A stretch of DNA of 64,000 nucleotides from Clostridium thermobutyricum. GTDB taxonomy: Bacteria > Bacillota > Clostridia > Ch29. The position numbers and the translations under genes are program-made. The DNA is taken from contig JAENYD010000010.1 of the NCBI GenBank assembly GCA_016842005.1, positions 1-64,000 on the forward strand, given 5' to 3'. Below the pieces are notes generated by a model. It had not been told where the DNA came from. It was given only the letters and a program-made list of their open reading frames with translations, and ran no database searches. The stretch's first letter is position 1, and the number at the start of each line of letters is the position of its first letter. Shown here piece by piece: positions 1 through 7,318 of the stretch.

Positions 1-11
1 TACATGATTGG

Positions 12-917
12 CTATGATTTTAGCATGGTAATACATACTAACGGAGTAGTATTAAAATTCATGAAAAAATTCTCAGGAGTAAGAGGATCAACTACAGGCA
101 TATCGTACCAGCTTATAGGATATCCACCCATTTGCATATACATATAATCCAGTTTTTTCTGTTCACTGCTCATATAAACTGGACCAACCGATGTAAAATA
201 AAATATCTGCCTCAAGGGTTCACTGGGGTCGGTAATAAGAAATGCAAATGTGCTTCCTTCCCCTGCAGTGTAGATATTCCATCCTTTAGGCTTTTTAATT
301 GTAAAGAAACCGCCGTCATATTCCTCCAAGACAATATTCACTGGTTTTTCAACTGTATTAGTGCCTGTATATCTCGCAATAACACTATCAATAAGATGTT
401 TTTCTGTAACTGTATTAAAAATTTCCTCTTTTCCGCTGATTATTATAAGTTGCCTATCGTAAAAAACCTTTTTCCCCAGGGCTTCTACCAGTGCCCTGAG
501 GGGTATATACATTCTGCTGTCAATTATTTGAGCCGGCACATCCAGTACTTCTTCCATACCATTTACCATCATTTTTTTGCTTCCCGGTTTTAATAAAACC
601 ACCCTCTCGCCCAGAGAAATAACTGCTGTTAAGGTACTATTGTCCCAACCGACATCAGCACCCATACTCTCTGAAACGAATCTTACCGGCAGAAGAGTTC
701 TGTTATTTTGAATTATTGGTTTTATGTTAGCATTTTCGCTGTCTATCTTTGTTTCAACGTTGTTGACATAAGCCTTTGAATTTCCTATGTACAGCACAAT
801 AGCATTGTTTAATCTATTACTGATATCACTCTCACTGCTTGCTGCCATAACAGGGACCCCGGTAATAATGATAGCAGTAGCAAGAAAAATCAATATATAC
901 TTAAATGTTTTCTTCAT
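12..917 (-). CDS. Secreted stalk-domain (copper amine oxidase N-terminal-like) protein
   Basis: About 301 residues from an ATG chosen because MKKTFKY begins a clear signal peptide (basic start, hydrophobic stretch, then VMAASS); the longer frame adds six residues only. Residues about 40-165 hold the stalk domain seen in many clostridial surface proteins, with the repeated pattern TLLPVRFVSESMGADVGW and MYIPLRALVEALGKKV. The last ~120 residues are unassigned. The family is exported and probably binds the wall or matrix; no catalytic copper residues are expected or seen. The gene ends at a TAG 12 bases from the window edge, so its downstream context is unseen. A related stalk domain ends the protein at 7319-8899. 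Confidence 0.8.
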   Translation of the reverse strand: MKKTFKYILIFLATAIIITGVPVMAASSESDISNRLNNAIVLYIGNSKAYVNNVETKIDSENANIKPIIQNNRTLLPVRFVSESMGADVGWDNSTLTAVISLGERVVLLKPGSKKMMVNGMEEVLDVPAQIIDSRMYIPLRALVEALGKKVFYDRQLIIISGKEEIFNTVTEKHLIDSVIARYTGTNTVEKPVNIVLEEYDGGFFTIKKPKGWNIYTAGEGSTFAFLITDPSEPLRQIFYFTSVGPVYMSSEQKKLDYMYMQMGGYPISWYDMPVVDPLTPENFFMNFNTTPLVCITMLKS

Positions 918-1071
918 CATGCATCCCCTTATCATGCATTCTTCTTGTTTTAATTATTTTACCACATATTGCCCTGATATAGACAGCCTGTTTATATTTT
1001 GTTTTGTTTCCCAAAGCTCCTGAAATATCCATCTTCCTCAGCCCCACGACCTTTAGAAACCCCAGGGCATT

Positions 1072-1205
1072 GACCATCTGGCTACCGCCTCTAATACTCC
1101 CGTCCTCTTAGACAGGAGATAAGGGGCGCTACACCCCTGGATAAAGGTTTCTAAGCTCCAGATGGGGTTAAAACTCCACCTAAAGCCAAAAATCCTGTTT
1201 ATGCC
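1072..1205 (+). repeat. Interspersed RNA-like repeat, copy A
   Basis: First and most complete copy of a family found four times in this window. It starts with GGCTACCGCC, folds a hairpin built on CTAATACTCCCGTC / GACAGGAGATAAG (about 1087-1127), then has TTTCTAAGCTCCAGATGGGG with a second imperfect hairpin, and ends with AATCCTGTTTATG. It fills most of the gene-free stretch 918-1257 and runs into the tRNA terminator from the other side. No open frame of interest is present. Function and mobility unknown. Confidence 0.6.
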
Positions 1206-1207
1206 TT

Positions 1208-1256
1208 TTATCAAAAAAATACAAAACCCTGGAACCTTTGCGGTTCCAGGGTTTTG
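1208..1256 (-). terminator. Terminator of tRNA-Leu
   Basis: Inverted repeat AAAACCCTGGAACC / GGTTCCAGGGTTTT with a five-base loop directly after the tRNA 3' end. Read on the minus strand it is followed by GTATTTTTTTG, a standard intrinsic terminator. Confidence 0.85.
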
Positions 1257-1257
1257 C

Positions 1258-1345
1258 TGGTGCCGAAGGCGAGATTCGAACTCGCACGTGCGTAATGCAC
1301 ACTAGACCCTGAATCTAGCGCGTCTGCCAGTTCCACCACTTCGGC
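1258..1345 (-). tRNA. tRNA-Leu (anticodon CAG)
   Basis: The minus strand folds as a type II tRNA: acceptor GCCGAAG pairs with CTTCGGC, followed by A and an encoded CCA; the anticodon stem CTAGA/TCTAG holds loop TTCAGGG giving anticodon CAG; the long variable arm and GTTCGAATC T-loop fit leucine. It decodes CUG. It stands alone with its own terminator. Confidence 0.95.
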
Positions 1346-1510
1346 AAATTGAGTACATTTTATATAATAGCACAGAAAAATGATTAATGCAATAACAAAT
1401 CTTTTGAACTGAGCACAAAATTTCCAACATATAAATGTTATATCGTTCAGGCTGAACCTCTCATATAATTCTTCCCTGCAGGGGAAAAACATCCGGCTAA
1501 TTCATACCTT

Positions 1511-1570
1511 ACGCCGCTTATCTCCCGCCTAAAAGAACGGGAACATTAGCGGCGGTAGCCATCGGATAAA
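1511..1570 (-). repeat. Interspersed RNA-like repeat, copy B (5' module only)
   Basis: Read on the minus strand it begins TTTATCCGATGGCTACCGCC and contains the same hairpin as copy A (CTAATGTTCCCG ... GCGGGAGATAAGCGGCG). The second half of the element is missing. It lies 80 bases upstream of csoR in opposite orientation, inside the otherwise gene-free stretch 1346-1649; its outer end overlaps the likely -35 region of csoR. Confidence 0.6.
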
Positions 1571-1578
1571 AAATAGTC

Positions 1579-1613
1579 TATAATATATTATGACAGGGTA
1601 CCCCGATAGGGTA
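1579..1613 (+). promoter_or_regulatory. csoR promoter -10 and CsoR operator
   Basis: A TATAAT lies at 1579-1584, and at 1599-1613 there is a perfect inverted repeat TACCC-N5-GGGTA. This matches the GC-rich pseudo-palindrome bound by CsoR repressors, placed just downstream of the -10 where bound protein would block transcription. It implies copper-relieved autoregulation. Confidence 0.6.
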
Positions 1614-1649
1614 TCGCCTTTCTTAACCTTTTGAAGGGAGTGTACGTAT

Positions 1650-1925
1650 ATGCCGGCAGCCGTCAGAAAAAACAAAGATAATCTGATTACCCGCCTTAAC
1701 AGGATTGAAGGCCAGATACGGGGTATAAAAAATATGATAGAGGAAGAAAAATGTTGTGTTGATGTCCTGGTTCAGGTGAATGCAGCCAAATCCGCTCTGA
1801 ATAGCGTTGGCGTAATGCTGCTGGAAACCCATATCCGGGACTGCGTTGAGGATGCAGTGGAAAAAGGGCAGTGTGCCGAGATTATTGAACAGCTTACCGA
1901 GGTAATGAAAAAATACATAAAGTGA
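1650..1925 (+). CDS. csoR: CsoR-type copper-sensing repressor
   Basis: A 91-residue all-helical DUF156 protein with good RBS AAGGGAG. The three ligands of the copper-sensing group are visible at the positions known for M. tuberculosis CsoR: Cys36 (in EKCCVDVL), His61 and Cys65 (in THIRDCVED). A basic helix (TRLNRIEGQIRGI) fits DNA contact. The family is a tetrameric repressor that releases DNA on binding Cu(I). Oddly, no copA, copZ or other copper gene is adjacent; the gene is monocistronic and ends in a terminator. Formaldehyde- or sulfur-sensing relatives (FrmR, CstR) lack this full ligand set. Confidence 0.88.
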   Translation: MPAAVRKNKDNLITRLNRIEGQIRGIKNMIEEEKCCVDVLVQVNAAKSALNSVGVMLLETHIRDCVEDAVEKGQCAEIIEQLTEVMKKYIK

Positions 1926-1953
1926 AGGCAGTTCATTGCACCGCCTTCACTTT
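1919..1953. terminator. Bidirectional terminator
   Basis: Inverted repeat AAAGTGAAGGC / GCCTTCACTTT with a 13-base loop between the convergent csoR and the small gene at 1947-2171, overlapping both stop regions. Confidence 0.75.
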
Positions 1954-2171
1954 ATAATATCCTCCATCCTGCTGATAGCCGCTGACATTTCCCTGACCTT
2001 GTTCTCCAGGTTTTTTATCTCAACGGCTATACCTGCATCCTTTACCCGGCTGTTATTCTCATCAACCATAAGGAGATTTATTGAGTTGAGGTTCTCCCTG
2101 ATGCTGCTATTGCTGTCCTTCATAATACTGATATGATGCATTATCTGATGTAAATCCGGCTTGGTTTCCAT
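1947..2171 (-). CDS. Small coiled-coil protein, unknown
   Basis: 74 residues, almost entirely predicted helix with heptad-like leucines and isoleucines (IKNLENKVREMSAAISRMEDII at the end is amphipathic). No signal peptide, cysteine or motif. RBS GAGAGG lies upstream of the ATG. I do not recognise the family; it may be a small oligomeric or DNA-associated helical protein. It is convergent with csoR and lies just downstream of the rubredoxin-like gene. Confidence 0.55.
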   Translation of the reverse strand: METKPDLHQIMHHISIMKDSNSSIRENLNSINLLMVDENNSRVKDAGIAVEIKNLENKVREMSAAISRMEDIIK

Positions 2172-2243
2172 AAGGCATCCTCTCCCTCTCCTTATATTCT
2201 TTCCATGAAGGAAACAAAAAATTACAGATTATAAAGTTTTATT

Positions 2244-2579
2244 CTATCCCCATTTTTCTTTGCTGATATGGGTTTGTATCTCTGCCTTGACAGACTGCCT
2301 GAGCTTTACTGCAAATTCTTTAGCCTCTTTGAAAATACTTACGCAGCCCGGATCAAGGTTATCCTCTATACCGGCATCTGCAATACCCTCAACCTGAATA
2401 AGCAGTGAGTTGAGCTCCATATGCAGGTCATTGGTCAGTCTTGACCTTTTTATTTTCTCAGCCGCCTTCTCGTCTACCGGCAGAAACTTTTCTTTGGGCG
2501 CACCACATTTAGGACATTTATCGGGGGCTTCTCCTCCATCGTGAATATATCCGCATACACTGCATTTCCACATTTTCAT
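2244..2579 (-). CDS. Rubredoxin-like domain protein with helical tail
   Basis: About 111 residues. The N-terminus is a rubredoxin-type iron site of the kind ending rubrerythrins: [12 protein letters not shown] then [11 protein letters not shown], giving the two CxxC pairs. The remaining ~65 residues are helical without the Glu/His set of a ferritin-like di-iron site. Start taken at the ATG six bases after AGGAGG. Likely an electron carrier in oxidative stress or redox balance; the partner is unknown. The helical tail resembles in style the small protein at 50517-50720. Confidence 0.75.
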   Translation of the reverse strand: MKMWKCSVCGYIHDGGEAPDKCPKCGAPKEKFLPVDEKAAEKIKRSRLTNDLHMELNSLLIQVEGIADAGIEDNLDPGCVSIFKEAKEFAVKLRQSVKAEIQTHISKEKWG

Positions 2580-2662
2580 ATCCATCCTCCTCTACAGTAA
2601 TAACCTCAAACTTATTACATATGATACCCCCAATTAACCTCCCCAAACACCCGGATGTCTAA

Positions 2663-2881
2663 TTAATCATCTTCCATATGTCCTTCCAGCAGCTTCCCTA
2701 TTCTCTCCTTCTCTGCAGCTGTTATTTCCCTGGAAATACTCAATTCCATACTGATAATATCGCCTTCTGCGGCTCCCGCAGGAAGCAGGCAGAAAGGCAT
2801 ATTGAATACAGCTTTTGTTTCCGGATATTCCATCACAGCCCAATCTTCCTCGATTCGGTCTATAACAAGCAATGTTTTCAC
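2663..2881 (-). CDS. DUF3006 family protein
   Basis: 72 residues from a GTG start well placed after AGGAGG; an upstream start would add 14 residues. The sequence LLVIDRIEEDWAVMEY and the acidic, proline-bounded core fit DUF3006, a small family with a beta-strand core repeatedly found next to ComEC-type metallo-hydrolases, as here. No catalytic residues; the role is unknown, possibly a partner of the hydrolase. Last gene of the degS-degU-M18 operon. Confidence 0.7.
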   Translation of the reverse strand: MKTLLVIDRIEEDWAVMEYPETKAVFNMPFCLLPAGAAEGDIISMELSISREITAAEKERIGKLLEGHMEDD

Positions 2882-2971
2882 TCTATCCGCCTCCTTGCCA
2901 AATACCGATTTGATATTATGCAAACCGCTGCTTTTAAAAACTCCTGACCAGCGGATGCAATTAAAGGCGTG

Positions 2972-3817
2972 TTATTTTTCAACAGTAATGGAATTGCCGT
3001 CGGTAGTCATTACAATAGTGCCCATTTCATCAGTCCTCAGGACCTGCACCCCTTCATCTCTCAACAATTTCAGGGTCTCTTCGTGAGGATGACCGTAATC
3101 ATTGCCCTTCCCTGCACTTATAACTGCATACACCGGATTTACCCTGTGCAGAAAATCCCGGGAAGTGGCAGTGGAAGACCCGTGGTGTCCCACCTTAAGC
3201 ACCTGGGCAGACAGGCGGGATGTATCCATCTGACGCTCGGATTCATGCTCGGCATCTCCCATAAACAGCATACCCACTCCTTTGTATTCTACTTTCACCA
3301 CGGCAGAATAGTTGTTCAGCTTCTCATATTTGTCTTCCGCCGGTGCCAGAATTTCTATCCTGAGACTGCTGCCGTCACAAATGATTATACCCGCTCTGGC
3401 CCTGTGAAATTTCTGCCCTTTATTGATTACTTCCTCAACTAATTCTGTAAATGTTTTGGTGGTATGGGTCACTTTAGGCATATAAATCTTACCTGCCGGT
3501 ATTCTCCTTATTACTTCTATCAGCCCGCCTATATGGTCTTCATGGGGATGGGTGGCCACCAGGTAATCCAGTTTTTCAATTCCGGTGGATTTTATGTATC
3601 TTACTACCTCTTTCCCATCCTCCCTATTGCCCCCGTCAATTAACATGGCCTTCCCGTCAGGAAGCTGGAGCAGTATACTGTCTCCCTGGCCCACATCCAG
3701 AAAATGTACTCTCATTTCGCCTGCTTCCAGCGGGGCAAAGGTCTGCTGCTGGACTGTACAACCGGTTAAAACCAGGATTACGGCTATAAAGAGCAGTATT
3801 AATCTTTTCCCAATCAT
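2972..3817 (-). CDS. ComEC C-terminal-like metallo-beta-lactamase fold lipoprotein
   Basis: 281 residues. Residues 1-20 form a lipoprotein signal ending in the lipobox LTGC, so the enzyme is anchored outside the membrane. The metal-binding signature THPHEDHIGG is near residue 90, with LIDGG and DVGQGD before it and HHGSS and GHPHEE later, as in ComEC/Rec2-related hydrolases. Likely a nuclease or phosphodiesterase acting on nucleic acid at the cell surface; it lacks the ComEC channel. Next to DUF3006, its usual neighbour. Confidence 0.85.
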   Translation of the reverse strand: MIGKRLILLFIAVILVLTGCTVQQQTFAPLEAGEMRVHFLDVGQGDSILLQLPDGKAMLIDGGNREDGKEVVRYIKSTGIEKLDYLVATHPHEDHIGGLIEVIRRIPAGKIYMPKVTHTTKTFTELVEEVINKGQKFHRARAGIIICDGSSLRIEILAPAEDKYEKLNNYSAVVKVEYKGVGMLFMGDAEHESERQMDTSRLSAQVLKVGHHGSSTATSRDFLHRVNPVYAVISAGKGNDYGHPHEETLKLLRDEGVQVLRTDEMGTIVMTTDGNSITVEK

Positions 3818-3843
3818 TATTGGTCACCTCCTGCATATATCAG

Positions 3844-4017
3844 CTAGCTGCCTTCTCTTTCGCTCTTTTTTATTCTAATATATGATACTGCCATCAGACA
3901 GCAATAACTGTATACCAGCATCCTTCCGCCGGGCAGATCCTGCCCGGAAACAAATCCGCCTGCCAGGAAAACAATAACAGCAGCGGTAATCCCTGTCCGC
4001 TGCTGCTCATATACCAC
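3844..4017 (-). CDS. 57-residue membrane protein
   Basis: A short frame starting GTG six bases after the aminopeptidase stop, with RBS GAGGGG overlapping that stop, and ending 27 bases before the metallo-hydrolase. The translation has a hydrophobic stretch GITAAVIVFLAGGFVSG, a second one MLVYSYCCLMAVSYIRI, and a basic tail KKSEREGS, fitting two membrane passes. No family recognised. An inverted repeat AGCAGCGG/CCGCTGCT at 3972-4008 is inside the frame and could instead be a terminator for the aminopeptidase, which is the main alternative reading. Confidence 0.5.
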   Translation of the reverse strand: MVYEQQRTGITAAVIVFLAGGFVSGQDLPGGRMLVYSYCCLMAVSYIRIKKSEREGS

Positions 4018-4020
4018 CTG

Positions 4021-5439
4021 CTATTCCCCTCTGATGTAGAAAGCTTTATATCCCCTGTAGGTCATATATACGTCCACCTTACTGCTTATCTCAAAAGGAG
4101 AATGCATTGACAGAAGGGCGGTGCCGCAATCCAGGGCATCCATACCGTAGCTCTCCATAAACTGGGCAATGGTTCCGCCTCCTCCCAGGTCTACTTTCCC
4201 CAGTTCACCATTCTGCCATATAACCCCTTCACTGTTAAATATATCCCTGATTTCAGCCACAAATTCAGCCCGGGCATCACTGGTCCCCGCCTTACCTCTG
4301 GCTCCGGTATACTTTACAATGCCCACACCATTCCCCAGCCTGAAAGCATTCCTTTTGTCATGGGTATTTTCATAATTGGGGTCAACAGCTGCTGTTACGT
4401 CTGCAGACAATCCTTTTGAATTGGCGAGTGTTCTGCGCAGCCTGATATCGCCGCATCCCTCAGGGGTGAGGTCCAGCAGTTCCGCCAGCATATTCTCCAG
4501 TAACCTGGACTGCGCACCGGTATTTCCCATGCTTCCTACTTCTTCCCTGTCCACAAACAGGGCCAGACACGATTTCTGCGGCAGCTTCACATCCAGGATA
4601 GCCCTGAAGGAAGTATAGGCACACACCCTGTCATCCTGTCCATAGGCGCCTATCATACTCCGGTCAAGGCCAATGTCCCTGGCAGCCCCTGCCGGAACTG
4701 CAGTTATCTCCGCACTCACAAAATCCTCTTCTTCAATGCCATACTTTTCTTTCAGTATTTTAAGTACAGCTATTTTTACATTATTTTTATCCTTGTCGTC
4801 TTCCTCCCCTTTCACAGGGATACTGCCGAACAGGATGTTAAGACTTTCTCCTGTTATCGCTTCCCCCAGCTTCTTATCCATCTGTTCTTTCGCCAGGTGG
4901 GGAAGCAGGTCTGATACTGTGAAAACCGTATCTTCAGGGTCTTCTCCCATAGTAATCTTTACTATTTCCCCGTCCTTCTTGACCACAATCCCGTGAAGGG
5001 CAAGGGGAATGGTTGTCCACTGGTACTTTTTTATACCCCCGTAATAGTGGGTTTTCAGCAGGACAATGCCTTCATCCTGGTACAGGGGAGAAGGTTTAAG
5101 GTCCAGTTTGGGAGAATCTATATGGGAACCGATTACATTCAGCCCTTCTTGCAGGTCCTTTTCCCCTATAACAAACATAAGAAAAGCCTTTCCCCTGTAA
5201 TTTATATAGATTCTGTCCCCCTGTCTAATCTTTCTGCCTTCTTTCCTGATATCGCTCAGGGACTTGAACCCCTCTTCCCTTGCCAGCTCCTCCATGTATT
5301 CCACACATTCCCTTTCGGTTTTGCACACCGACAAAAAATCCTTGTAGTCCTCGCAAAACTCAAATACTTCCTTCTTTTCTCCTTCGGTCATCCCCTGCCA
5401 GCAGTTTTTATCTTTTCTCAATAATTCGCTATCCACCAT
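4021..5439 (-). CDS. M18 family aminopeptidase
   Basis: 472 residues from an ATG nine bases after GGAGGG. The M18 metal ligands are visible: GSHIDSPKLDLKP near residue 110, a DREEVGS glutamate pair in the middle, and THDKRN with a late histidine in SMHSPFE. The enzyme is a cytosolic, dodecameric di-zinc aminopeptidase that trims peptides, usually with preference for acidic or basic N-termini; which one cannot be told here. It follows degU in the same direction by 37 bases, so the two may share a transcript. Confidence 0.9.
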   Translation of the reverse strand: MVDSELLRKDKNCWQGMTEGEKKEVFEFCEDYKDFLSVCKTERECVEYMEELAREEGFKSLSDIRKEGRKIRQGDRIYINYRGKAFLMFVIGEKDLQEGLNVIGSHIDSPKLDLKPSPLYQDEGIVLLKTHYYGGIKKYQWTTIPLALHGIVVKKDGEIVKITMGEDPEDTVFTVSDLLPHLAKEQMDKKLGEAITGESLNILFGSIPVKGEEDDKDKNNVKIAVLKILKEKYGIEEEDFVSAEITAVPAGAARDIGLDRSMIGAYGQDDRVCAYTSFRAILDVKLPQKSCLALFVDREEVGSMGNTGAQSRLLENMLAELLDLTPEGCGDIRLRRTLANSKGLSADVTAAVDPNYENTHDKRNAFRLGNGVGIVKYTGARGKAGTSDARAEFVAEIRDIFNSEGVIWQNGELGKVDLGGGGTIAQFMESYGMDALDCGTALLSMHSPFEISSKVDVYMTYRGYKAFYIRGE

Positions 5440-5476
5440 CAATCCCTCCATAATATATTTATTATACACTCAATTA

Positions 5477-6112
5477 TCAATAAAAATATCCGGTTATATT
5501 ACTCTTCATGCCCAGTAGGGCCGCCTGAGTCCTGTCTGTCACCTGAAGCTTCTTATAAATATTGCTCACATGATTTCTTACGGTTTTTTCACTGATAACC
5601 AGTTTTTTGGCTATTTTATCGTTATTGTATCCCTTTGATATCAATGCTAATATTTCCCTTTCCCTGCGGGTGAGTCTGTCTATCTTAAAAGTCCGTTCTT
5701 TCTGGGTTATGACCTCCCACGCCAGATTAGGATGTACGTAAGTCTTCCCCGCAAACACATCCCGGATGGCATTATACAGGCTTGAAGCCTCGGAGTCCTT
5801 CAAAAGGTACCCTTTGGCACCCATTTGTATGGTCTGCCTTACATATTGGAAGTCATCATGTATGGTTAATATGATTACTTTAGAAGGGCATTTATAGCTG
5901 CTGAGGGATTTCAGTACTTCAAGACCGCTCATATCAGGAAAATTTATATCAAGCAGTACGATATCCGGCTGCAGTTTCCTGACCTTTTTCAGCGTTTCCT
6001 GCCCCGAACCTGCTTCTCCCAGCACTTCCAGGTCATCTTCCATTTCCAGCAGTTGTCTGAGCCCCTGCCTCATCAAGGAGTGGTCATCAGCTATCAATAT
6101 TTTTATGGACAT
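5477..6112 (-). CDS. degU: DegU-like NarL-family response regulator
   Basis: 211 residues. The receiver domain has acidic ADDH near the start and the phosphoacceptor Asp55 (VLLDINFPD), with T and K of the switch later (ILTIHDD, LLKDSE). A LuxR-type helix-turn-helix lies at about 145-205 (LTRREREILALISKGY, SEKTVRNHVSNIYKKL). Organisation and length match B. subtilis DegU. It follows degS by 45 bases and should be phosphorylated by it, controlling exoenzymes, motility or biofilm by analogy. Confidence 0.88.
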   Translation of the reverse strand: MSIKILIADDHSLMRQGLRQLLEMEDDLEVLGEAGSGQETLKKVRKLQPDIVLLDINFPDMSGLEVLKSLSSYKCPSKVIILTIHDDFQYVRQTIQMGAKGYLLKDSEASSLYNAIRDVFAGKTYVHPNLAWEVITQKERTFKIDRLTRREREILALISKGYNNDKIAKKLVISEKTVRNHVSNIYKKLQVTDRTQAALLGMKSNITGYFY

Positions 6113-6157
6113 TTTGCCTCCATCTCCTTCCCCTTATCAATTAGTACCAGCATTCCT

Positions 6158-7306
6158 CTATACAAGGGGAATTTTCATAAAAATACTGCTTCCTTTACTT
6201 ATATCGGATTTTATCTCCATATACCCCCTGAGAAGTTCAACCCTTTCTCTCATATTGATCAATCCGAAGCCTTTTTCTTCGTCTCCCCACTCAAGGGCCT
6301 TATCCACATCAAAACCTTTACCGTTATCAGTTATTAATAAAGATACATATCCTTCCGAAAACTCCATTTTGATCAACCCCCGGCTTGCCCCCGAATGCTT
6401 TTTAACATTGGTAAGGGCCTCCTGAATGATCCTGTAGATTGCAATCTGGACCAATCCCTTTATATCAGCAGGTTCACCCATTACCCGGAAACTGACCTGT
6501 ATCCCTGTAGAAATTCCAAAGTCCTCCACGTACTTTTCTATGGTGGCAATAAGCCCCAGGTCATCCAGCGACATAGGCCTGAGATTATATATTACCTTCC
6601 TTAAATCGCTGATATTCTGGTTTACCTGGTCTCTCAGCTCCATTATGTGGTTTCTTGCCTTGTTAATATCTTTATCCAGCATTTTAAGGCACAGTTCCAG
6701 GGTCACATTCATATTCACCATAGCCTGGGCAGGCCCGTCATGTATTTCCCTGGCCAGCCGGCGCCTTTCTTCTTCTGTGGCTTTAATTACCCTGTACCCG
6801 ATATATTGCTTCTCCCGCACATCCTCAGCCAGCCCGTCTATACTCTGCGCTCCGGTCCTCAGATAGTCCAGAACTGCTCCGATATAGGAAACCATATTAT
6901 CAGCTTTTTTCAGGAGTTTTTTTGCACTTTTCAGTCTGAGTTCCAGTTTGTCCCGTTCTTCTCTTATCCTCTTCTCTTCTTCTTCTTTGAGACAAAGGGC
7001 TACTTTCAGGTCTTCCGCCTTCTTATAGGCCTTTTTGATATCCTCTTCGGTATATTTATTGAAATCCTTGCTGACTATCAAAAGCCACTGCCTGGCTGCA
7101 TTCTCTTCTTTCCTGAGTCTGTCCACATCCTGTATGACTTTTCCCGCTTTTTCTTTGAGGACATTCAGCTCTTTTCCTATACTGTCCTGCTCCTGCCGTC
7201 CATATTCAGCTATATCGAATATATCCTTCTGCCCTTTTTCAATAATATCAATGGTCTTATGAATTATATCGTCAATTTTCGCCATTTGATGATTGTGAGA
7301 ACTCAT
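6158..7306 (-). CDS. degS: DegS-like cytosolic sensor histidine kinase
   Basis: 382 residues, no membrane segments. A long coiled-coil sensor half (about 1-160) precedes a HisKA_3 dimerisation domain with EIHDGPAQAM, the histidine falling at position 189 exactly as in B. subtilis DegS. The ATPase boxes are ALTNVKKHS, DNGKGFD and GFGLINMRER. It directly precedes degU, and lies 12 bases after the CAP/stalk surface protein. Confidence 0.9.
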   Translation of the reverse strand: MSSHNHQMAKIDDIIHKTIDIIEKGQKDIFDIAEYGRQEQDSIGKELNVLKEKAGKVIQDVDRLRKEENAARQWLLIVSKDFNKYTEEDIKKAYKKAEDLKVALCLKEEEEKRIREERDKLELRLKSAKKLLKKADNMVSYIGAVLDYLRTGAQSIDGLAEDVREKQYIGYRVIKATEEERRRLAREIHDGPAQAMVNMNVTLELCLKMLDKDINKARNHIMELRDQVNQNISDLRKVIYNLRPMSLDDLGLIATIEKYVEDFGISTGIQVSFRVMGEPADIKGLVQIAIYRIIQEALTNVKKHSGASRGLIKMEFSEGYVSLLITDNGKGFDVDKALEWGDEEKGFGLINMRERVELLRGYMEIKSDISKGSSIFMKIPLV

Positions 7307-7318
7307 AGAGACACCCCT

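Noticed and set aside
1211-1492. Small minus-strand frame
   Set aside because: It is a chance translation through tRNA-Leu and its terminator.
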